36,285 nucleotides of DNA from Alphaproteobacteria bacterium (GTDB lineage Bacteria; Pseudomonadota; Alphaproteobacteria; Micavibrionales; Micavibrionaceae), in the NCBI GenBank assembly GCA_002401965.1, contig NVUR01000008.1, positions 1 to 36,285 of the forward strand. The letters run 5' to 3'. How positions within the stretch are numbered: the stretch's first letter is position 1; each line of letters starts with the position of its first letter. The notes beneath the pieces were generated by a model that searched no databases, was not told the origin of the DNA, and saw only the letters and a list, made by a program, of their open reading frames with translations. Below, piece after piece: positions 17,723 through 27,453 of the stretch. Made by a program: the position numbers and the translations under genes.

Positions 17723-18247
17723 ATGTCCACCATCAAAATATGTGCAGATAAAACAATATGTGATGCTTTAAGGGCTTATATACAACACCATGATCTTGCT
17801 GATTTATGTTTTTTTCAAGAAAGTATCAATGTACATCATGATGTAACACTGCATTACAAGAATCAGAAAAAACTATATAATGCGCCCATTAGGCTGGGGG
17901 AAATCCTTGACCAGCTCAGCTCATATAAAAATAAAGCGCAAAATCACGCGGCTTTTCCACAATTTGCAGGATATACGCTCGACCCCCATCAAGGGGCGCT
18001 GATACGCAATGATGAAAAGATATCCCTGACCGAAAAAGAGGTCGCAATCCTTGTTCATCTCTATGAAAATAAAGGACATATTATTACACGCGACACATTA
18101 TTACACGCCGTATGGAACTATGTGCAAGGCTTGGAAACCCATACATTGGAGACACATATCTACCGCTTGCGTCAGAAAATAGAAGATGACCCCACGCAGC
18201 CTAAGGTCCTAATGACAGATGGGGAGGGCTATAAGCTCCTAGGCTGA
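17723..18247 (+). CDS. OmpR/PhoB-type winged-helix regulator with degenerate N-terminus
   Basis: The 174-residue protein has a C-terminal OmpR-type DNA-binding domain (about 86-174). It shows the LTEKEVAILVHLYENKG helix, the recognition region VQGLETHTLETHIYRLRQKI, and the closing DGEGYKLLG hairpin. The first 80 residues occupy the place of a receiver but lack the acidic pocket and phosphorylated aspartate, so it is unlikely to be a classical response regulator. The start is placed at ATG 17723; an in-frame TTG at 17705 is the alternative. It is divergent from the conserved hypothetical gene. The stop is only 4 bases from the remains of an IS5 element, so the last few residues may have been altered. 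Confidence 0.8.
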   Translation: MSTIKICADKTICDALRAYIQHHDLADLCFFQESINVHHDVTLHYKNQKKLYNAPIRLGEILDQLSSYKNKAQNHAAFPQFAGYTLDPHQGALIRNDEKISLTEKEVAILVHLYENKGHIITRDTLLHAVWNYVQGLETHTLETHIYRLRQKIEDDPTQPKVLMTDGEGYKLLG

Positions 18248-18251
18248 GGCC

Positions 18252-19018
18252 TCATAAATCCTTTAAATAGAAAATATCAATAACAGCAATAAACACGGCT
18301 GACATAAACGTATGTGCACAAGGGTCATACCCCATCACAACGCGTCGCCAATCTTTAAGTCGCACAAACATATTCTCTATTTTATGGCGTTGTTTATAGA
18401 GGATTTTATCGTATGTAATATTAACTTTCTATTCTTCCGTGGAGGTATGCATGGCGTTATCCCTTTATTCTCCAGTGCTTGGCCAAACTTATTTGAATCA
18501 TATCCTTTGTCTCCCAGCAAGTATTTTGCAGCTGGAAGCTAGTCTATTATTATATCTACGCCTGTATAATCACTTATGTTCCCAGCAGTTAATTCGAGAA
18601 TAATTGGCCGCCCGTTGCCATCGGTAACGGCATGTATTTTTGAGTTTAAACCGCTTTTTGTGCGTCCAATACAATAGCACGAGGTCGATCCTTTTTTTAG
18701 CAGGCTGGCTGCGGTTCTGTGAGTTTTTATATGTGTTGCATCTATTTATAATTGCTCTGGAATACCCTCCATTGCCACAAGCTCAGTGAATATTTTCTGA
18801 AATACACCCATTTAGCTCCAACGGATAAGGCGGTTATATAGCGTCTTATGTGGGCCGTACTCAGCAGGCACATCGCGCCATTGTAAACCGCGCTTCAATA
18901 CATGAATTATGCCGCTGATGACCCGACGGTCATCCACACGAGGAACACCATGAGGAAAAGGAAAGTAAGGCTTAATACGATCTGAATATTCTTTTGATAA
19001 CCAGTATATATTGTTCAT
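18252..19018 (-). pseudogene. IS5-family transposase, decayed
   Basis: Read from 19018 the frame starts MNNIYWLSKEYSDRIKPYFP and continues through the typical IS5 N-terminal domain to LYNRLIRWS. It then meets a stop immediately before MGVFQKIF. Further in-frame stops occur after EQL and after DIIID. A frameshift is needed to reach the DDE C-terminus YDKILYKQRHKIENMFVRLK, ending at TGA 18254-18252. The pieces IDATHIKTHRTAASLLKKG and YLLGDKGYD mark the catalytic region. It is a dead copy. Terminal repeats were not found. It differs in sequence from the IS5 remnant at 35206. Confidence 0.9.
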
Positions 19019-19110
19019 AATTCCCTCATGTTTTCCTATAGTGAATCATAAAAATTACAACATGGGAAACTATCGCAGTATTATATCAACAGGTTTAATA
19101 GGTCTTGAGC

Positions 19111-19677
19111 CTAATCCTGTGAAGACTTTAAGGCCTGCACCGCCAAATAAATACCATCCAAAAATGTTTTTTGACTGTTAATTTTAAGATAACCGATACC
19201 ATTATCCTGTAAATCCCGCAAATTCCTGATTAAAGCATAAATATCCTTTACTTTCTCTGGCATCACCTGTTTTTGTTGCCCTGATTTTTTCTGTAGGGGT
19301 TTGCCAATTGTTTTAGCAGCATGCGCGTACGCTTTTGCCGCACCATTTGATCGCGGATCAACATTAAAATCATTGCTTCGTTGTTTTGAAAACCATGGGG
19401 CAAAAGATAATTGCTCACCCTGATGTGACTCATCAGGCAATATAGATGAAAGATGTAACTCTAGAAAATCCTCAAGAAAAAGAAGAATAGACTTTATCGA
19501 TAATATTGAATATTCGCCAAAATCTTTGTCCGACACATTTTCACGATCATCAATCGTTTCAGGTGAATTATGCTCCGTCTTATTGGCATGTTTAGATTTT
19601 TTTCCTAGACGTGAGTCAGTAGCCTTCGTTTCGAGAGGCCTCAACGCAGAAGTAATGTTTTTAACCACATAAAACAT
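19111..19677 (-). CDS. Hypothetical protein
   Basis: The 188-residue cytoplasmic protein is not recognised. It is rich in Lys, Ser and Asp. A basic low-complexity segment (SRLGKKSKHANKTEH) is followed by a leucine-rich helix (SIKSILLFLEDFLELHLSSI) and a C-terminal helical region (DIYALIRNLRDLQDNGIGYL). There is no signal peptide, and the ribosome-binding site before ATG 19677 is weak. It lies between an IS5 remnant and a secreted unknown on the same strand. Confidence 0.5.
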   Translation of the reverse strand: MFYVVKNITSALRPLETKATDSRLGKKSKHANKTEHNSPETIDDRENVSDKDFGEYSILSIKSILLFLEDFLELHLSSILPDESHQGEQLSFAPWFSKQRSNDFNVDPRSNGAAKAYAHAAKTIGKPLQKKSGQQKQVMPEKVKDIYALIRNLRDLQDNGIGYLKINSQKTFLDGIYLAVQALKSSQD

Positions 19678-19786
19678 ACTTTACAATACCAAAATTATAC
19701 AATGATATTCTCAATGTAACAGAAAGATCGCCTTTTCGCAAATCGGCACATGGTTACGCTTAAACAAAAAACACTCAGGCAGAACC

Positions 19787-20578
19787 TTAGTCTTTAAAAA
19801 GATCATACGGATGCGGGTATTTAGCCTCTTCAGGCATGTTCTTTTGCTCGAACATTTCCTTATACCACGGCGCAACATAATCCCACAAAAGACGGTCTTT
19901 GCCCATAAATCCTGCAACCTCACATTTTAAATAGGCAATTTCACCAATCATAAACCACTGCTTTACATCATCTACTATCATTGACTTTTTAGTATCCGCA
20001 CTTGATATCCGCACATGAACAACAATTTTTGCATCAAAATAATCATCCTTATACGGGATTTTAGACAATAAAGAATTATTCTGATCCTCGTTAAGGGATA
20101 CACCTGCAAAAGCAGCCAAACGACTAATAATCAAGGTGACAACATCTACACCATATGGATAAGAAAATGTTGGTACATATGCCTCTTCGGCTTGGAAAAA
20201 TTCAAATACAATACGAGGCTGTTCACCATCTATCGTAGAAATATATTTTGCGATAACATTAATTGTCAGTACCAAAAGATCTTCATCTTCATTATATGCG
20301 CTATAGCCTCTTCCCAAACGCAGCGTTTCATCTAGGACATATGAAGATTGATGCTTTTCAGGCATCCCCTTAAATATACTATTCGATTTTATCCAGAAAT
20401 CATAATCCGGTGCCGTGCCTGCCGCACGGAAAAATGCAAAAACAGCACGTTCTTTAGGAGTAATTTTTTCTTCATATTTCGCGGCCGTAGCAACATCAAC
20501 AAACAAAAAAGCAATAAAAAGAAACAATAAGCCTCCACTCACAAGAAATTTATTAGTTTGTTTGATCTTTTTAAGCAT
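19787..20578 (-). CDS. Hypothetical secreted or membrane-anchored protein
   Basis: The 263-residue protein has a basic N-terminus and a strong hydrophobic segment (about residues 12-32, FLVSGGLLFLFIAFLFVDVA) followed by TAA, which reads as a signal peptide or anchor. The mature part is mixed alpha/beta with aromatic motifs such as PDYDFWIKSNSIFKG and WDYVAPWYKEMFEQ. No family is recognised with confidence. It is divergent from the Smr-domain gene with 40 bases between starts, so the two may share regulation. The region 19678-19786 after it contains no gene. Confidence 0.6.
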   Translation of the reverse strand: MLKKIKQTNKFLVSGGLLFLFIAFLFVDVATAAKYEEKITPKERAVFAFFRAAGTAPDYDFWIKSNSIFKGMPEKHQSSYVLDETLRLGRGYSAYNEDEDLLVLTINVIAKYISTIDGEQPRIVFEFFQAEEAYVPTFSYPYGVDVVTLIISRLAAFAGVSLNEDQNNSLLSKIPYKDDYFDAKIVVHVRISSADTKKSMIVDDVKQWFMIGEIAYLKCEVAGFMGKDRLLWDYVAPWYKEMFEQKNMPEEAKYPHPYDLFKD

Positions 20579-20618
20579 AATATATAGAAATATTCATAAA
20601 ATTGTACAATACTTCATT

Positions 20619-21179
20619 ATGACTGATAAAATCAAGAAAAGCCAGATAGAGCAGGATAAAAAAGAAGATAATTCCAATCTATGGGAATATGCAACCAAAG
20701 ATGTTACGCCCTTAAAAAATAAAAATGTCGCAGATAAACAGCCTAAACAAAACCTAAAGCTATCCTCGCACCCCTGTGCAGACAAAACACGTACATCAAA
20801 AACATACACGCCACCGGAAATAAAAAGCGCCGAGACAGATTATCGTACAGGCCAACGTCTAAAGCGTGGTAAAATCCCAATTGAAGGACGGCTTGATTTA
20901 CATGGGAAAACCCAAAATGAAGCGTATGATGCGCTCCTTAATTTTATTCCGAATGCATATAATCAGGGCAAAAGATGCGTTTTAGTTATTACCGGCAAAG
21001 GAAGCCGACAAGAGGCTAATACCCCTTTATTTACCTCTAAAATCGGAATTTTGAAACAAAAAACACCGCAGTGGCTGGCAACTGCACCATTAAATGCGTA
21101 TATACTGAAAATCGAAACAGCCCGCCAAAATCACGGCGGTGAGGGTGCTCTATATGTGTTATTACGACGGCAACGTTAG
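20619..21179 (+). CDS. Smr-domain protein
   Basis: The Smr domain is a small nuclease or nucleic-acid-binding fold related to the C-terminus of MutS2. In this 186-residue protein the LDLHG signature is at 92-96, TGKGSR at 125-130 and the closing GGEGALYVLLRR at 173-184, all in the usual spacing. The N-terminal 85 residues are charged and probably disordered. The start at ATG 20619 is chosen because the upstream part of the frame lies in the divergent gene. No ribosome-binding site is seen. A TACAAT box at 20605-20610 ends 8 bases before the ATG, so this may be another near-leaderless start, although no good -35 is present. Confidence 0.85.
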   Translation: MTDKIKKSQIEQDKKEDNSNLWEYATKDVTPLKNKNVADKQPKQNLKLSSHPCADKTRTSKTYTPPEIKSAETDYRTGQRLKRGKIPIEGRLDLHGKTQNEAYDALLNFIPNAYNQGKRCVLVITGKGSRQEANTPLFTSKIGILKQKTPQWLATAPLNAYILKIETARQNHGGEGALYVLLRRQR

Positions 21180-21265
21180 GGTAAAACCGCGAAAATAAAT
21201 ATTATGAACGGAACAAACGTGCCTAATGACAAATAAGCTATTCCCTACCACCCCACATTTAAAGA

Positions 21266-22279
21266 TCAAGCACGAGGAGAGGGATCAGCAAGTTCAGGCG
21301 TAGCGGCATCTAAGTTCAAATCAACATAGTTAATATCATCAGACAACGTAGAAATTACGATCAAATCAACATCTGCTTTATCCGGGTCGATTATATATGT
21401 TTTTGCAACAATACCCTGCAACTCTTCTGTTCTTGCCTGTTGCTGATATCCTTGTTTATCATTACCCCAGAAATGGAAATCAATATCCCCACCCATCGTT
21501 TTTCTTTTCACTGAAAACGGATATTTTTGCTGCACGCCATCATGTTGAATTTCATCACTGATAGAGCGACCAACATTGATTTTTGCATCACCAAATTCAC
21601 CGAAAATATGAGCTGATCTAACAAAGCCAGCATTTTTTACCATACCAGAGAAAAAGTCAGACAACGTATCATTACGCCCTATCGTAACACCATTAGATAC
21701 CACTTCAGGCGATAACGTAGCAACATATGTATTTGATTCTATATGCTGTTTTTGCTCATCAGATAATGCTTTTTCATCGATAAAATTCACGTGCATTGCG
21801 CCATGTGATGCCGTTAAAATTGGAGTACTCTTATCAAAAAATTCGGTTGGCAATCCCTGTTTAGAGCTACCAACACGGAAATCACTTTCCTTCATTGCAT
21901 GAGAGAAATCGAGAACAATGTTTATTTTACGTGTAAAGCTCTCCTCGGGGGCATTCACAATATCTTGTATATCCTGATCTAAAATAAATGACGTTCCTTG
22001 CTCCAACCCATCTAACAATCGTTGAAGATCACTATCCTCTATGAGGCATGCATTCTTTTGAATAAAATTTTCAGACGGTTTCGCATCCGTCGTGTGAACA
22101 AGCGCAGCGCTAACGCGAGTTGGCCACTTATCATCTTCAACCAAATCTAAATAACGATCATTATTTAACAAGATAAGAGATATATCACCCTGTTCCTCTA
22201 TCTCAAATAAAGAATCAGGCTCTGAAAATCCCGTTAAAAAAATTACTTTTTTCTCACTTGCTTTAACAATTCCCGACAT
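21266..22279 (-). CDS. Hypothetical protein downstream of parB
   Basis: The 337-residue protein has no signal peptide or membrane segment and is not recognised. It is acidic, with mixed alpha/beta character. Stretches worth noting are KKVIFLTGFSEPDSLFEI at the N-terminus, NIVLDFSHAMKESDF and ILTASHGAMHVNF in the middle, and DLIVISTLSDDINYVDL near the end. The start at ATG 22279 is preceded by AAAGGG; an in-frame TTG lies two codons earlier. It follows parB on the same strand with a 66-base gap and could be cotranscribed with it. Confidence 0.6.
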   Translation of the reverse strand: MSGIVKASEKKVIFLTGFSEPDSLFEIEEQGDISLILLNNDRYLDLVEDDKWPTRVSAALVHTTDAKPSENFIQKNACLIEDSDLQRLLDGLEQGTSFILDQDIQDIVNAPEESFTRKINIVLDFSHAMKESDFRVGSSKQGLPTEFFDKSTPILTASHGAMHVNFIDEKALSDEQKQHIESNTYVATLSPEVVSNGVTIGRNDTLSDFFSGMVKNAGFVRSAHIFGEFGDAKINVGRSISDEIQHDGVQQKYPFSVKRKTMGGDIDFHFWGNDKQGYQQQARTEELQGIVAKTYIIDPDKADVDLIVISTLSDDINYVDLNLDAATPELADPSPRA

Positions 22280-22345
22280 AATCAACCCTTTATACTAAAT
22301 TTTAAGATGATTACTATCATATCGCAGGATAGAAAAGCAACAGAA

Positions 22346-23287
22346 CTATCCATTCAAGCGAGAGCCAGGGAAATGCGCCAAGCGGTGCAAGACCTCATCT
22401 AGCTGCTCTAAGGACTTAAACTCTACGGACAATTTCCCGCTTTTTCCATCTGCACTATCAATTGTTACACGCATGCCCAAAGCGTTACTAATATCGTTTT
22501 CAAGAGCAACAGTGTCTGAATCCTTATCATTCTCTGCCACACTTGGCGCACTGGATTTAGGGCGCTTTTGTTGCGGAACGCCTTTTTTCTCCATAGCAAA
22601 TTTTTCAGTTTGGCGTACGCTTAACCCCTTGGCGATGACCTGCTTAACCAACGCCTCTGGATCCTCCGCCGTAATCAATGCCCGCGCATGTCCCATCGAT
22701 ATATCGCCTGCGCCAACATGGGCTTGAACAATGCTCGGCAACGTCAGTAACCGCACCGTATTGGTAATATGAGGACGGCTTTTGCCAACGGCTTTTGCAA
22801 GCTCATCTTGTGTCAGGTTATAATTATCCAACAGACGCTCATACCCCAACGCCTCATCAATGACGTTCAAATCTTCGCGTTGTAAATTCTCGATCAGTGC
22901 AATTTTAAACGCATCCAATTCACTCAATTCCAAGACAATCACAGGCACATCATGTAATTGCGCTTCTTGCGCGGCGCGCCAACGACGCTCCCCTGCTATG
23001 ATTTCATATTGCTCTGGATTGGAAGGGCTTTGACGCACCAAGAGGGGCTGTAACACTCCATATTGTTTGATAGAGCTGGCCAGTTCGCTAATGCTGTCTT
23101 CATCGAAGATGCGGCGCGGCTGGAACTCACTAGGGGAAAGCTGCTCTACACCAACGCTATGACGTTTACGCGTGTTTTCCGGATCGCTCTCGATCTTTTC
23201 TTCTATCGCTGCAACAACGGAGGCATTCTCTTCCTCGTCAAACAAGGCATTTAACCCAAGCCCTAGATCACCTGATTCTGCTTCCAT
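22346..23287 (-). CDS. parB: Chromosome partitioning protein ParB
   Basis: ParB loads on parS, spreads as a CTP-dependent clamp and normally works with the ATPase ParA in chromosome segregation. The 313-residue product has the CTP-binding GERRWRA box at 99-105, ENLQREDLN at 133-141, the parS-reading helix-turn-helix at about 157-182 (LTQDELAKAVGKSRPHITNT), and a C-terminal dimerisation region. The N-terminus reads GDLGLGLNALF, where the usual GLGRGLxAL arginine is leucine; residues 1-30 contain no Lys or Arg. An in-frame TAG four codons upstream of ATG 23287 excludes a longer start. It follows rsmG by 100 bases with no parA between them. Confidence 0.96.
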   Translation of the reverse strand: MEAESGDLGLGLNALFDEEENASVVAAIEEKIESDPENTRKRHSVGVEQLSPSEFQPRRIFDEDSISELASSIKQYGVLQPLLVRQSPSNPEQYEIIAGERRWRAAQEAQLHDVPVIVLELSELDAFKIALIENLQREDLNVIDEALGYERLLDNYNLTQDELAKAVGKSRPHITNTVRLLTLPSIVQAHVGAGDISMGHARALITAEDPEALVKQVIAKGLSVRQTEKFAMEKKGVPQQKRPKSSAPSVAENDKDSDTVALENDISNALGMRVTIDSADGKSGKLSVEFKSLEQLDEVLHRLAHFPGSRLNG

Positions 23288-23387
23288 TTCGCACCTCTAA
23301 TTCATATGTCATTGATAATTTTTCAGATTTAGCAATGGTAAGGAGATTCGCTAAATCCACACAGTGTAAATCTAAATACGGCGCAGG

Positions 23388-24017
23388 TTATACACAAGCC
23401 AGCTTTTTGATAAATAATAATTGCGCCGTATTGTCCGTTAGACTGGGGATGGTGTTATATTCAAAATTAAAACGTTTTTGCGCCATTGATATTTCCTCGT
23501 TCGCACGCTCACCCTTCATAAAGCAAAAGCTCAAACCCTTGTTCTGCTGCGCCCATGGCAAGCAATACTCAAATAGCGTCTCTAGGGACGATAATGCCCG
23601 CGCCGTAACAAAATCGGGGTAGAAATCATCGGTAACGGCTTCGACGCGTTTGGTATGAATGGTAACGCTCGATAGACCTGTTTCGCGCACAACATTACGC
23701 ATGAACTGGCCTTTACGCTCGTCCGATTCAACCAGATGAACTGCAATATCAGGGTTCATAATCGCCAAAACAAGGCCAGGAAAGCCACCACCGCACCCTA
23801 AATCCGCATAGATTTTTACGCCCTGGGGTATGGCTTTAGACAGTTGCGCCGAGTCAAGAAAATGCCTGTGCCATGCTTGTTCGATGCTTTTGGGGCTGAC
23901 AAGGTTAATTGCCTTGTTCCATTTTAACAATAGCGCATGATACATCTCGATTTTCTCGAACGCCTCGTCCGAGATATCAATCATCTGCTTAAAATCATTT
24001 TTTTGATAGATCATCAA
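23388..24017 (-). CDS. rsmG: 16S rRNA (guanine527-N7)-methyltransferase RsmG
   Basis: RsmG methylates G527 of 16S rRNA with SAM. The 209-residue product has the SAM-binding motif YADLGCGGGFPGL at 70-82, the upstream HFLDSAQL typical of GidB proteins, and VTARALSSLETLFEY in the second half. The length is standard. It starts 3 bases after the DUF115-like stop and is followed after 100 bases by parB. In most alphaproteobacteria it is preceded directly by mnmG and followed by parA; both positions are altered here. Confidence 0.95.
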   Translation of the reverse strand: MMIYQKNDFKQMIDISDEAFEKIEMYHALLLKWNKAINLVSPKSIEQAWHRHFLDSAQLSKAIPQGVKIYADLGCGGGFPGLVLAIMNPDIAVHLVESDERKGQFMRNVVRETGLSSVTIHTKRVEAVTDDFYPDFVTARALSSLETLFEYCLPWAQQNKGLSFCFMKGERANEEISMAQKRFNFEYNTIPSLTDNTAQLLFIKKLACV

Positions 24018-24020
24018 ATC

Positions 24021-24887
24021 TTACTCAGGGTCAAAGTCAAAAATATTATCCGCACCAGCATCAAAATTATTGGTTAAATCATCATCATTAATTAAACCGG
24101 CATTCACTGAATCGCCAAAAAACTTCATTTTCACTTCAGGATAGCTTTCTTGAAACTTAACAAGATCTTTAGTCTGCTCGTCATAGAAACCTTTATCAAC
24201 GATAAAAATCCTTCCGTCCTCTAATTCAACAGGCATTTCATTTGGCTCGTATTCAGGAACATCATATGAATATGACGTTGAGCTATCTACACCATAAAAC
24301 TGAATGTCTTTACGACCCAAAATACCTGCAAATACCGCCAGACCGGCCGTTGCAGACGTACTGCCAATGCCTAATAAATCATCAGCATTTTGATCTATAC
24401 CTTCCACATATCCATTCACCGCAAACACGCGCGCGCCTGCCGCTTTGATTTTTTGAAATATCGCGAAATCCGACTGCGCTGCAACGATATAGGTAATGTC
24501 TTTTTGCGGCTCCATATAATCACACATACTATCCGCCGCAAAGCCAACAACACAATATGCGACACCTGTTAAATCACCATTGGTGATCTTTGTATGTGCG
24601 CTGCCTGTGACGACCTTAATAACATCGGCATTATCATTTAAATTTTGCAAAATTGTTTTACCATTTGCATCATTATCTTTAAGGGTCGGCCCACCACCAA
24701 TAAGCGCAATAGGGCAGGTATCAACAGATAATTGCGGTAACTGATCCACCGTTAAAAAAGGCACACCCATAATAACAGCCGCATCATAATTACTACCTTC
24801 TTCTAAATCGCTCTCATTTAGGAATTCAAAGTTCTGACGCCCACGTAATGTGTTCTTCGGGCTTAATTCCGGATACTTAACAGTCAT
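24021..24887 (-). CDS. DUF115/MptE-like protein inserted between mnmG and rsmG
   Basis: The 288-residue protein shows features of the DUF115 (6-hydroxymethylpterin diphosphokinase MptE-like) fold: an early glycine loop PIALIGGGPTL (64-69), a middle strand-helix region ending AVNGY, and the conserved segment GIGSTSATAGLAVFAGILG with FYGVDSS (199-203). Family members are found in surface-glycan or flagellin modification and in pterin metabolism, so no reaction is assigned. The start at ATG 24887 has AGG nine bases upstream; a GTG three codons earlier is possible. It ends 3 bases before rsmG and begins about 50 bases after mnmG, so it sits in that operon. Confidence 0.55.
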   Translation of the reverse strand: MTVKYPELSPKNTLRGRQNFEFLNESDLEEGSNYDAAVIMGVPFLTVDQLPQLSVDTCPIALIGGGPTLKDNDANGKTILQNLNDNADVIKVVTGSAHTKITNGDLTGVAYCVVGFAADSMCDYMEPQKDITYIVAAQSDFAIFQKIKAAGARVFAVNGYVEGIDQNADDLLGIGSTSATAGLAVFAGILGRKDIQFYGVDSSTSYSYDVPEYEPNEMPVELEDGRIFIVDKGFYDEQTKDLVKFQESYPEVKMKFFGDSVNAGLINDDDLTNNFDAGADNIFDFDPE

Positions 24888-24937
24888 ATTCAACACCTAT
24901 CTTCATTGTTTTATAATGGCATACCGTAAACAATAAT

Positions 24938-26848
24938 TTATGCCACATTTATTTTCTTAGCTGACTTTTTGGACGGCTTCTTTACATAGCGTAACAACGC
25001 CACAACTGCGGCAGGCGTAACGCCGGGAATGCGCGAGGCTTCGCCCAGTGTGGTCGGGTTCACTTGCTCTAACTTCTGGCGTACTTCGTTCGACAGGCTG
25101 CCGATTTCTGCGTAATCTAACGTCTTGGGCAGTATCAAATTCTCATCCTTGCGAAACGCGGCTATATCGGCCTCATGGCGATCCATATAGCCCGCATATA
25201 AGGCATCAATCTCTATTTGCTCACGAATATCAGGGGCAACAGCACTCAGCTCTGGCCAGATCACTGCCAGATCATTCCATGTAATATCACGATAGGACAG
25301 CAAAGCCGCGACACTGCGCCGTGTACCATCTTTATTGACACGCACGCCCTGTTTCTCCAGCTCGTTTGGCGTCGCGTTCAGTGTATTCGCCATATCTCGC
25401 GCAATTTTCAGAGCATTAGATTTCTTCGTCCAGATATCTTGGCGTTCTTTACCAACACAACCAATCTCAATGCCTTTATCCGTCAAACGTTGATCTGCAT
25501 TGTCCGCACGCAGGCGCAAACGATATTCAGCGCGGCTGGTAAACATGCGATATGGCTCTGGCGCGCCGCGGGTAATTAGATCATCAATCAAGACACCGAT
25601 ATAGGCATCTGCACGATCTAAGGTGAAAATTTCGGCTGTTTCACGTGAAACACTACGACTCAGAGCGTTAATCTGTTTCGCCGCATTAACACCAGCCATC
25701 AAACCTTGCGCGGCAGCTTCCTCATACCCTGTGGTGCCATTAATTTGCCCTGCGAGGAACAAACCAGGCAAACGTTTAGATTCCAATGTCTTCTTCAAAT
25801 CACGCGGATCACAGTAATCATATTCAATGGCATAGCCCCATTCAATGACTTTGACATCTTCTAACCCCTTAATGGAGCGAATAAAAACCTCTTGCACATC
25901 AATCGGCAGAGATGTCGATATCCCGTTAGGATAAACCGTATGATCGTCCAGTCCTTCTGGTTCTAAGAATATTTGATGACGGCTTTTATCAGCAAAGCGA
26001 TTAACCTTATCCTCGATTGACGGGCAATAACGCGGTCCTGTGGACTCAATTTGCCCTGAATACATGGGGGAACGCTCTAAATTTTCCTGAATAATGCGGT
26101 GCGTCTCTTCATTCGTATGGGTGATATAGCATGGAATTTGCGGCACTGTAATTGCATCATTCAGATAAGAAAACGGCGTAGGAACAGCATCACCTGGTTG
26201 TTCTTCTAAGATATCCCAGTTGATCGTCCGCCCATCAAGGCGCGCCGGCGTTCCGGTTTTTAGGCGACCAAGAGGAAAATCCAAACGTTCTAATGTCTCT
26301 GCCAGCCCTATCGTTGGCGCTTCACCAACACGCCCTGCGGGCTTCATTTCCTCGCCGCGGTGAATAATACCGCGCAAAAATGTCCCCGTCGTTAAAACAA
26401 CCGTCTGACAACCATATTCCGCGCCATCCAATGTTTTTAAGCCGGCAATCGCACCGTCATTATCAAGGATAAGATCATCTGCAGCACCCTCAACCAAAGT
26501 AAGGTTAGGGTAACTGCCCAAAATATCCTGCATAGCCTCCAGATAGAGCTTACGATCCGCTTGCGCGCGTGGACCACGTACCGCTGGTCCTTTGGATGCA
26601 TTCAACATACGGTATTGGATACCAGAACGATCAATAACCCGTGCCATAACCCCGTCCAAGGCATCAATTTCGCGTACCAAATGCCCTTTACCAAGCCCGC
26701 CAATCGCAGGATTACAAGACATTGCACCAACCGTGGCCAGCTTATGCGTCAATAGGGCGGTTTTCGCACCTGTGCGCGCTGCTGCTGCTGCTGCCTCGCA
26801 TCCTGCATGCCCTCCACCGACGACAATGACCTCAAAATCTGTATTCAT
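24938..26848 (-). CDS. mnmG: tRNA uridine modification enzyme MnmG (GidA)
   Basis: MnmG is an FAD enzyme that works with MnmE to place a carboxymethylaminomethyl group at wobble uridine 34 of tRNAs. The 636-residue product has the FAD dinucleotide motif [11 protein letters not shown] at 9-19, the [15 protein letters not shown] and ARLDGRTI segments, and [20 protein letters not shown]. The start at 26848 ([12 protein letters not shown]) is chosen because it has AAAGGAACTATTACC upstream and matches the family N-terminus. A perfect parS site lies inside the gene at 25637-25652 in the variable linker SVSRETAE before [11 protein letters not shown]. It is the head of the block leading to rsmG and parB. 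Confidence 0.97.
   Translation of the reverse strand: MNTDFEVIVVGGGHAGCEAAAAAARTGAKTALLTHKLATVGAMSCNPAIGGLGKGHLVREIDALDGVMARVIDRSGIQYRMLNASKGPAVRGPRAQADRKLYLEAMQDILGSYPNLTLVEGAADDLILDNDGAIAGLKTLDGAEYGCQTVVLTTGTFLRGIIHRGEEMKPAGRVGEAPTIGLAETLERLDFPLGRLKTGTPARLDGRTINWDILEEQPGDAVPTPFSYLNDAITVPQIPCYITHTNEETHRIIQENLERSPMYSGQIESTGPRYCPSIEDKVNRFADKSRHQIFLEPEGLDDHTVYPNGISTSLPIDVQEVFIRSIKGLEDVKVIEWGYAIEYDYCDPRDLKKTLESKRLPGLFLAGQINGTTGYEEAAAQGLMAGVNAAKQINALSRSVSRETAEIFTLDRADAYIGVLIDDLITRGAPEPYRMFTSRAEYRLRLRADNADQRLTDKGIEIGCVGKERQDIWTKKSNALKIARDMANTLNATPNELEKQGVRVNKDGTRRSVAALLSYRDITWNDLAVIWPELSAVAPDIREQIEIDALYAGYMDRHEADIAAFRKDENLILPKTLDYAEIGSLSNEVRQKLEQVNPTTLGEASRIPGVTPAAVVALLRYVKKPSKKSAKKINVA
25637..25652. 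promoter_or_regulatory. parS site, perfect 16-bp palindrome in mnmG
   Basis: TGTTTCACGTGAAACA matches the ParB binding consensus at all 16 positions. It lies inside mnmG, where the frame reads Val-Ser-Arg-Glu-Thr, about 2.3 kb from parB. It is the natural loading site for the ParB encoded at 22346-23287. Confidence 0.93.
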
Positions 26849-26930
26849 AGGTAATAGTTCCTTTATCTCTGCGCTTTCTATACAATTTTCTTGCAATATT
26901 ATCCAGAAAAGAATTATATAAAGAGAAACA

Positions 26931-27437
26931 ATGCGGGCTAATGGTAATTTTATTATGATTCAAGAAATATTTAATTCACTGAAAAAGTTAATGGATCTTC
27001 ATAAAAATGAGAGCCATGAGGAATTACAAAATCATTTCGAAGAGCAATTTACTAAGGATGCCACGACCTTAGTGGAGCTTCTTATAATGTCACCTGAGCT
27101 TAATGGCGAGGGCAAAAAAGATCCTGAAAATTATTTCAAGGGCGTTAACTATAACCTTCCGATCGCAATATATATTTTCCGACGAGCAGCAGATGAAGAA
27201 AATGCACTAGAAGAACCTGCATCCTATCAAGATCATCTCGATAAAAACTATACGATTTTGGTGGAGAAAACCATAGAAATCCATCAAAAAAATGACGATA
27301 CGCTTCAGGTAGAGGATATACGCATACCGTCACAAGATTTTATCGAGAACCTAACCCATGACTGCCTTCTAGAGATACAAAAACTGGATATAAACAACAC
27401 GACAGAGCCTGAGTATAACACATCAGAAATGTCCTAA
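26931..27437 (+). CDS. Hypothetical protein between mnmG and mnmE
   Basis: The 168-residue acidic protein is not recognised. It is helix-rich with no signal peptide or membrane segment and has many Glu and Asp residues ([30 protein letters not shown]). The start at ATG 26931 has AAAGAGAAACA upstream; ATG 26955 ([12 protein letters not shown]) is an alternative. It is the only plus-strand gene in the 21-29 kb minus-strand block, lies divergent from mnmG and converges with mnmE with 16 bases between their stops. Confidence 0.55.
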   Translation: MRANGNFIMIQEIFNSLKKLMDLHKNESHEELQNHFEEQFTKDATTLVELLIMSPELNGEGKKDPENYFKGVNYNLPIAIYIFRRAADEENALEEPASYQDHLDKNYTILVEKTIEIHQKNDDTLQVEDIRIPSQDFIENLTHDCLLEIQKLDINNTTEPEYNTSEMS

Positions 27438-27453
27438 AATCTTATCCTTATTG

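Noticed and set aside
23388-23396. TTATACACA next to the rsmG stop as a DnaA box and possible origin
   Set aside because: A single box with no cluster or AT-rich unwinding element; not enough for an origin call.
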